From: an uncultured Verrucomicrobiota bacterium
GTDB lineage: Bacteria; Verrucomicrobiota; Verrucomicrobiia; Chthoniobacterales; SZAS-18
DNA: 17,948 nt
NCBI GenBank assembly: GCA_937871685.1
Contig: CALMOL010000456.1
Span: 1 to 17,948, forward strand
Reading direction: 5' to 3'
This document shows positions 14,971 to 17,948 of this stretch, piece after piece. The notes beneath the pieces are model-generated. The model made no database searches and was not told the DNA's origin. It saw only the letters and a list, made by a program, of their open reading frames with translations. The first letter of the stretch is position 1. Every line of letters begins with the position of its first letter. Made by a program: the position numbers and the translations under genes.

Positions 14971-16068
14971 ATGAAATTTACCCTCTCGAAGGAAAAGCTG
15001 CTCGAAGGCTTGCAGCAGGTCCAGAACGTGGTGAGCACGCGCACCACGCTGCCCATTCTCTCCAACATCCTCATCAAGTCCCACAACGGCGGCTTGAACC
15101 TCACGGCCACCGACCTGGACGTGGGCGTGCGCGGCTACATCGAGGCCAACGTCGAGAAGGGCGGCGGCACCACCCTGCCGGCCAAGCGCTTCTTCAACGT
15201 GATCCGCGAGCTGCCCGCCTCCGAGGTGGTGCTGGAGATCGACTCCAAGAACGTCGCGCACATCACCTCCGGCCACTACGAGTCGAAGATCGTGGGCCTG
15301 CCCGAGGACGAGTTTCCCGCGCTGCCCAAGATCGACGAGACGCGCGCCTTCTCCCTGCCGCAGGCCGCGCTCAAGGACGCCCTGCGCAAGACCGCCTACG
15401 CCATCTCCAACGACGAGACGCGCTACGTGCTCAACGGCCTTCTCTTCGCCTTCAAGGAGGGCAAGGTGGTGCTCGTGGCCACCGACGGCCGCCGCCTCGC
15501 GCTGATGGAGGTGGAGGCCAACGTGGGCGCCGACCAGGAGATCTCCGTGATCGTGCCCGCCAAGGCCGTGACCGAGCTGGCCCGCCTGCTGCGCGAGGAC
15601 GGCGAGGTGAAGGTTTCCGTCGCCTCCAACCAGATCGCCTTCGAGGTGAACCAGACGCTGCTCGTCTCCAAGCTCATCGAGGGCAACTACCCGAACTACC
15701 GCCAAGTCATCCCCGCCGAGACCAAGGAGCGCGTGACCCTGGAGCGCGAAACCTTCTTCAACGCCGTGCGCCGCGTGGCGCTGATGACGAGCGAGAAGAG
15801 CAACTCGGTGAAGCTCATGTTCAAGAAGAACACGCTCGACATCGCCGCCAACTCCCCGGAGATCGGCGAGGCGCACGAGTCGCTGGCGGTGAAATACGGC
15901 GGCAAGGACCTGACCATCGCGTTCAACCCGGAGTTCCTGATGGCCCCGCTGCGGAACCTGCCCGACGACGAGATCCACCTGGAGCTGATCGACGAGATGA
16001 GCCCCGGCCTCCTCAAGACGAAAGGCCCCTTTCTCTACGTGCTGATGCCGATGCGGATCAATTATTGA
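14971..16068 (+). CDS. dnaN: DNA polymerase III beta subunit (sliding clamp)
   Basis: Ring-shaped processivity clamp that tethers DNA polymerase III and repair polymerases to DNA. The 365-aa length is standard for the family. It starts MKFTLSKEKLLEGLQQVQNV and continues TLPILSNILI, LTATDLDVGVRG, RYVLNGLLFAF with VLVATDGRRLALME (domain 2), IEGNYPNYRQVIP, and ends FLYVLMPMRINY, the normal clamp C-terminus that forms part of the partner-binding pocket. Codon choice is highly biased to GC-ending codons (AAG, CTC, GTG, GAG), consistent with high expression. No Shine-Dalgarno precedes the ATG. dnaA and recF are not adjacent in this window: the upstream neighbour is the divergent DUF3352-like gene and tRNA-Leu follows. 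Confidence 0.98.
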   Translation: MKFTLSKEKLLEGLQQVQNVVSTRTTLPILSNILIKSHNGGLNLTATDLDVGVRGYIEANVEKGGGTTLPAKRFFNVIRELPASEVVLEIDSKNVAHITSGHYESKIVGLPEDEFPALPKIDETRAFSLPQAALKDALRKTAYAISNDETRYVLNGLLFAFKEGKVVLVATDGRRLALMEVEANVGADQEISVIVPAKAVTELARLLREDGEVKVSVASNQIAFEVNQTLLVSKLIEGNYPNYRQVIPAETKERVTLERETFFNAVRRVALMTSEKSNSVKLMFKKNTLDIAANSPEIGEAHESLAVKYGGKDLTIAFNPEFLMAPLRNLPDDEIHLELIDEMSPGLLKTKGPFLYVLMPMRINY

Positions 16069-16084
16069 TCCGGCGGCGAAGATT

Positions 16085-16225
16085 TTGCCACGGAGGCACG
16101 GAGACCACGGAGACAGATCATCACGCCGGAGGCGTGGCAGCCCTGAGCCGGTGGTTGAGCGAAGCGACACCACCGGTTTCCGATTCCGGTGTCCGCGCCC
16201 CGGCAGGGGGTGCCAGCCCGGAGCG
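16085..16225. repeat. Direct CACGGAG repeats and adjoining inverted repeat
   Basis: 16087-16116 contains CACGGAG three times with 8-9 bp spacing. From about 16120 to 16225 lies an imperfect inverted repeat (CCGGAGGCGTGGCAGCCCTG against GGGGGTGCCAGCCCGG) with a central 8-bp hairpin CCGGTGGT / ACCACCGG near 16150-16176. These look like further dispersed repeat families between dnaN and the tRNA gene; no coding signal is seen. Confidence 0.65.
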
Positions 16226-16242
16226 CACGGAAGAAAGGGCGG

Positions 16243-16270
16243 TTGCGCGGGAGTGGCCGCCGCGTATGGT
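16243..16270 (+). promoter_or_regulatory. Candidate tRNA-Leu promoter
   Basis: TTGCGC at 16243-16248 and TATGGT at 16265-16270 are separated by 16 bp. A start near 16277 would give a leader of about 18 nt before the mature tRNA. TATGGT followed by a GC-rich stretch is a common arrangement for stable-RNA promoters. Confidence 0.5.
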
Positions 16271-16294
16271 CCGGCCGCTTTCCCAAGCACCCAC

Positions 16295-16375
16295 GCGCAC
16301 GTGGCGGAATGGCAGACGCGCACGGCTCAGGACCGTGTGAGGCAACTCGTGGAGGTTCGACTCCTCTCGTGCGCA
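16295..16375 (+). tRNA. tRNA-Leu (anticodon CAG)
   Basis: The 81-nt class II tRNA folds fully. The acceptor stem GCGCACG pairs perfectly with CGTGCGC, with discriminator A. The D arm is GCGG-AATGGCAGA-CGC. The anticodon stem CACGG/CCGTG encloses CTCAGGA, giving anticodon CAG for codon CUG. A long variable arm (TGAGGCAACTCGT) is typical of tRNA-Leu, and the T arm is GGAGG-TTCGACT-CCTCT with one G-U pair. The 3' CCA is not encoded (GGG follows), so it must be added by a CCA-adding enzyme. Confidence 0.97.
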
Positions 16376-16489
16376 GGGCTTTGGATGGGGAGTTCCTGAA
16401 GCTCACGCGAGGGCCTGCCGGCTTTGCGAGCCGGTCGGTGGGCGAAGCGATGGGCCGATTCAGAGGCAGACGACGCGAACCATGGGAAG

Positions 16490-17005
16490 GCTTTCCTCCC
16501 TCCGGCGAAGAGTCGTCCCGCTCCCTCGAGCTCTGGTTGAGATCATGCGAAGGCTTCCACCAAGTCATCGCAGGTTTCCCAGAAGCCGTCGAAGACTTGG
16601 CGGGAGTCTTCGAGCACTTCGGAGGAGTCAGCGAAGAGTCGATCCGATCCTTCGAGCACTTCGCGGCACTCTACGATGACTTCCGCGAAGTCATCGATGA
16701 CTTCCACGGAGTCTGCTATCACTTCCGCCAAGTCTTCGACCACTTCCCCGAAGTCAGCGATGACTCCGCGGAAGTCTTCGATCACTTGGAGAAACTCTGC
16801 GGAGGGTCGTCCGGACCCGGCGATCACTTCGCGGGACTCAGCGAGGGCTTCCCCTGACTCTTCGGAGGATTCGCGGAAGTCTTCGGACACTTGGCAGCAC
16901 CCGGCGAAGGATCCCGCGGAGTGTCGCGAGGGGGTTTCCAAAGGCTTCGAAGGACTCTGCCAAGCCTCGCCGGGTGCCGGCAAATGCTTCCAAGCTTCAA
17001 ACGCT
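16490..17005. repeat. 21-bp-period degenerate array 2 (dyad-symmetric units)
   Basis: About 25 degenerate units at a 21-bp period. Core centres lie near 16559, 16580, 16601, 16622, 16643, 16664, 16685, 16706, 16727, 16748, 16769, 16790, 16811, 16832, 16853, 16874, 16895, 16916, 16937 and 16958, with weaker units at 16496-16538 and 16979-16999. Cores are semi-palindromes such as CTTCCGCGAAG, CTTCCCCGAAG and CTCCGCGGAAG. Spacers are also palindromic (TCATCGATGA, GTCTTCGATCAC, TCGCGA). The best unit reads ATGACTTCCGCGAAGTCAT around 16685. Heptad-like peptides (EVIDDFA, EVLEDSR) can be read on both strands because of the symmetry, so no gene is called. It lies between tRNA-Leu and coaX. Confidence 0.85.
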
Positions 17006-17127
17006 TGGTGTGAAATGCGATGGGGCTGGGCGTGGTCCACGCCTGAGACACCTCGGCTTCTCGCTCCACGAGCCCGCGAGCGGGCCTCGCCGATAAGGCG
17101 CACTCCCACTTTTGCTCGGCGCGGTGG

Positions 17128-17290
17128 CTACTGGGACCGCTGGCATCCCTGCCGGCAGCGTCCTCCCGGGCACCTGGATTCTCGGTCCTTTGGGAGACTC
17201 CTTGGCTTCTGCGGTCCCGCAGAGGCCCGAAGGGGAGACGTCAGATGCCCGGGAGGACCCTGCCGGCAAGGATGCCAGCGGTCCCAGTAG
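17128..17290. repeat. 163-bp inverted repeat with nested hairpin (possible structured RNA)
   Basis: The 45-nt arms 17128-17172 and 17246-17290 are inverted copies with two mismatches. The interior carries a 10-bp hairpin (GGCTTCTGCG-GTCC-CGCAGAGGCC, one T-G pair) near 17204-17227. The structure lies about 160 bp upstream of coaX. It could be a small inverted-repeat element or a folded leader or ncRNA. No known RNA family is recognised. The gap from 16376 to 17447 holds only array 2, this element and two smaller hairpins. Confidence 0.88.
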
Positions 17291-17347
17291 CGACCGTCCC
17301 CAGCGCGCCAAGCGCACCCGCTGGCGAGGCGGGGAAGTCTTGGCGAG

Positions 17348-17407
17348 GGAGAAGGTTTGCTTCTCCTGTGAACCGAACGACTTCCCGGGCGCTCAGAAGC
17401 GCCCGGG
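17348..17407. other. Two adjacent hairpins upstream of coaX
   Basis: GGAGAAG-GTTTG-CTTCTCC (17348-17366) is a 7-bp stem. CCCGGGCGCT-CAGA-AGCGCCCGGG (17384-17407) is a perfect 10-bp stem with a 4-nt loop. The second ends about 40 nt before the coaX start and lacks a U tract, so it is more likely a leader structure or repeat than an intrinsic terminator. Confidence 0.65.
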
Positions 17408-17447
17408 GCTGGCGGCGACAAGCCCACTACCTGAGGCACGTTGGCCG

Positions 17448-17948
17448 GTGCCCGCCTCCCGCCTCCTGCTCCTTGAGATCGGTAACTCGCGGGTGAAACT
17501 CGTGCCCGCAACCGAGGACGGGCCGATCCGGCGAGGCCGCCAAGCCCTTTCCACCGCCGGGATCACTCCCGGGCAAATCGCCACCGCGATGCGCGGGCGG
17601 CGCTTCGACCGCGCGGTGCTTTGCTCCGTGGTGCCGGCGGCGTCGGCCGCCGTGCGCGCGGCGCTCGCGAGCCTGGGCGCGACGCCGGCCCTGGAGATCA
17701 GCCACCGCGCTCCCCTGCCCTTCTCGCTCGGCGGCTACCCCCGCCCCAGCCGCATCGGCGCGGATCGCCTCGCCAATCTCGCCGGCGCGCTCGCCCTGGG
17801 CGTGCGTCCGCCGTTGGTCGCGGTGGATGCCGGCACGGCCACGACCTTCGACGTGCTGGATGCCGCCGGCGTCTTCCGCGGCGGCGCAATCTCGCCCGGC
17901 CCGGCGGCGTTTACGGACTATCTCCACGAGCGCACCGCCCTCCTGCCC
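17448..17948 (+). CDS. coaX: Type III pantothenate kinase (3' end missing)
   Basis: Catalyses the first step of coenzyme A synthesis, phosphorylating pantothenate. The visible 167 residues are about two thirds of the usual 250 or so. Motifs are LLLEIGNSRVKL (phosphate-binding 1, usually D-x-G-N-[ST]-x-[ILV]; here Glu replaces Asp), AVLCSVVPAAS, a RIGADRLANLAGA segment (the conserved G-x-D-R-x-x-N), and VAVDAGTATTFDVLD (the D-x-G-T-A-T-T phosphate-binding 2 motif) followed by FRGGAISPG. The start is a GTG at 17448; no ATG is available near the fold start. GAGG 12 nt upstream is a weak ribosome-binding candidate. The upstream 1 kb is non-coding repeats. Confidence 0.93.
   Translation, partial: MPASRLLLLEIGNSRVKLVPATEDGPIRRGRQALSTAGITPGQIATAMRGRRFDRAVLCSVVPAASAAVRAALASLGATPALEISHRAPLPFSLGGYPRPSRIGADRLANLAGALALGVRPPLVAVDAGTATTFDVLDAAGVFRGGAISPGPAAFTDYLHERTALLP

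Noticed and set aside
13686..16340. An 884-codon plus-strand open frame spanning the DUF3352-like gene and dnaN
   Set aside because: It is antisense to one confident gene and out of frame with dnaN; its composition is typical of a GC-rich shadow frame.
16490..17005. CRISPR array
   Set aside because: Units are degenerate, only 21 bp, with no identical repeats separated by unique spacers of 30 bp or more, and no cas genes nearby.

Overview
This is a 17.9 kb, very GC-rich piece of bacterial chromosome. Gene content is ordinary housekeeping: dnaN, recN, rsmI, coaX, a ParA-type ATPase, tRNA-Leu, and two glycosyltransferases of the kind that build LPS or other surface polysaccharide, so probably a Gram-negative cell. 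Near-absence of Shine-Dalgarno sequences, dnaN without dnaA beside it, and gene junctions crowded with palindromic repeats suggest a Verrucomicrobiota or related PVC-group bacterium. That assignment is an inference; no 16S or other decisive marker is present.

Layout. 1-648: 3' end of a tropinone-reductase-like SDR (+). 765-1285: a non-coding array with a strict 21-bp period (array 1). 1391-2161: a TANGO2/NRDE protein (-). 2167-2299: a palindromic heptamer repeat from which both flanking genes start divergently. 2300-3367: a radical SAM protein (+). 3390-3540: a 151-bp cruciform-type repeat. 3548-5100: a 209-aa unknown protein and an orphan ParA, overlapping by 4 bp (-). 5224-5916: rsmI (-). 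6047-6823: a PhnP-like MBL hydrolase (-). 7053-9766: recN and a Tat-exported metallophosphoesterase, overlapping by 4 bp (+). 9778-9921: second copy of the cruciform repeat. 9917-11972: a GT4/GT9 glycosyltransferase operon (-). 12051-12452: a small secreted unknown (-). 12603-14732: a large exported DUF3352-like protein with a low-complexity tail (-). 14971-16068: dnaN (+). 16295-16375: tRNA-Leu(CAG). 16490-17005: a second 21-bp array of different sequence (array 2). 17128-17290: a 163-bp inverted repeat. 17448-end: coaX (+), truncated by the window.

The most unusual content is non-coding. Two arrays of about 25 units each keep a 21-bp phase (two helical turns) although their units differ in sequence. 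In both, local dyads recur at roughly every helical turn. Array 1 places A/T tracts in phase, which predicts intrinsic DNA curvature. At least four further families of palindromic repeat occupy gene junctions. Three of them have arms made of 7-bp tandem repeats, and several supply or abut the start or stop codons of neighbouring genes.

Functionally the genes form small independent units: surface polysaccharide (GT4, GT9), DNA maintenance (recN, dnaN, ParA), translation (rsmI, tRNA-Leu) and CoA synthesis (coaX). No defence, phage or transposase genes were recognised.
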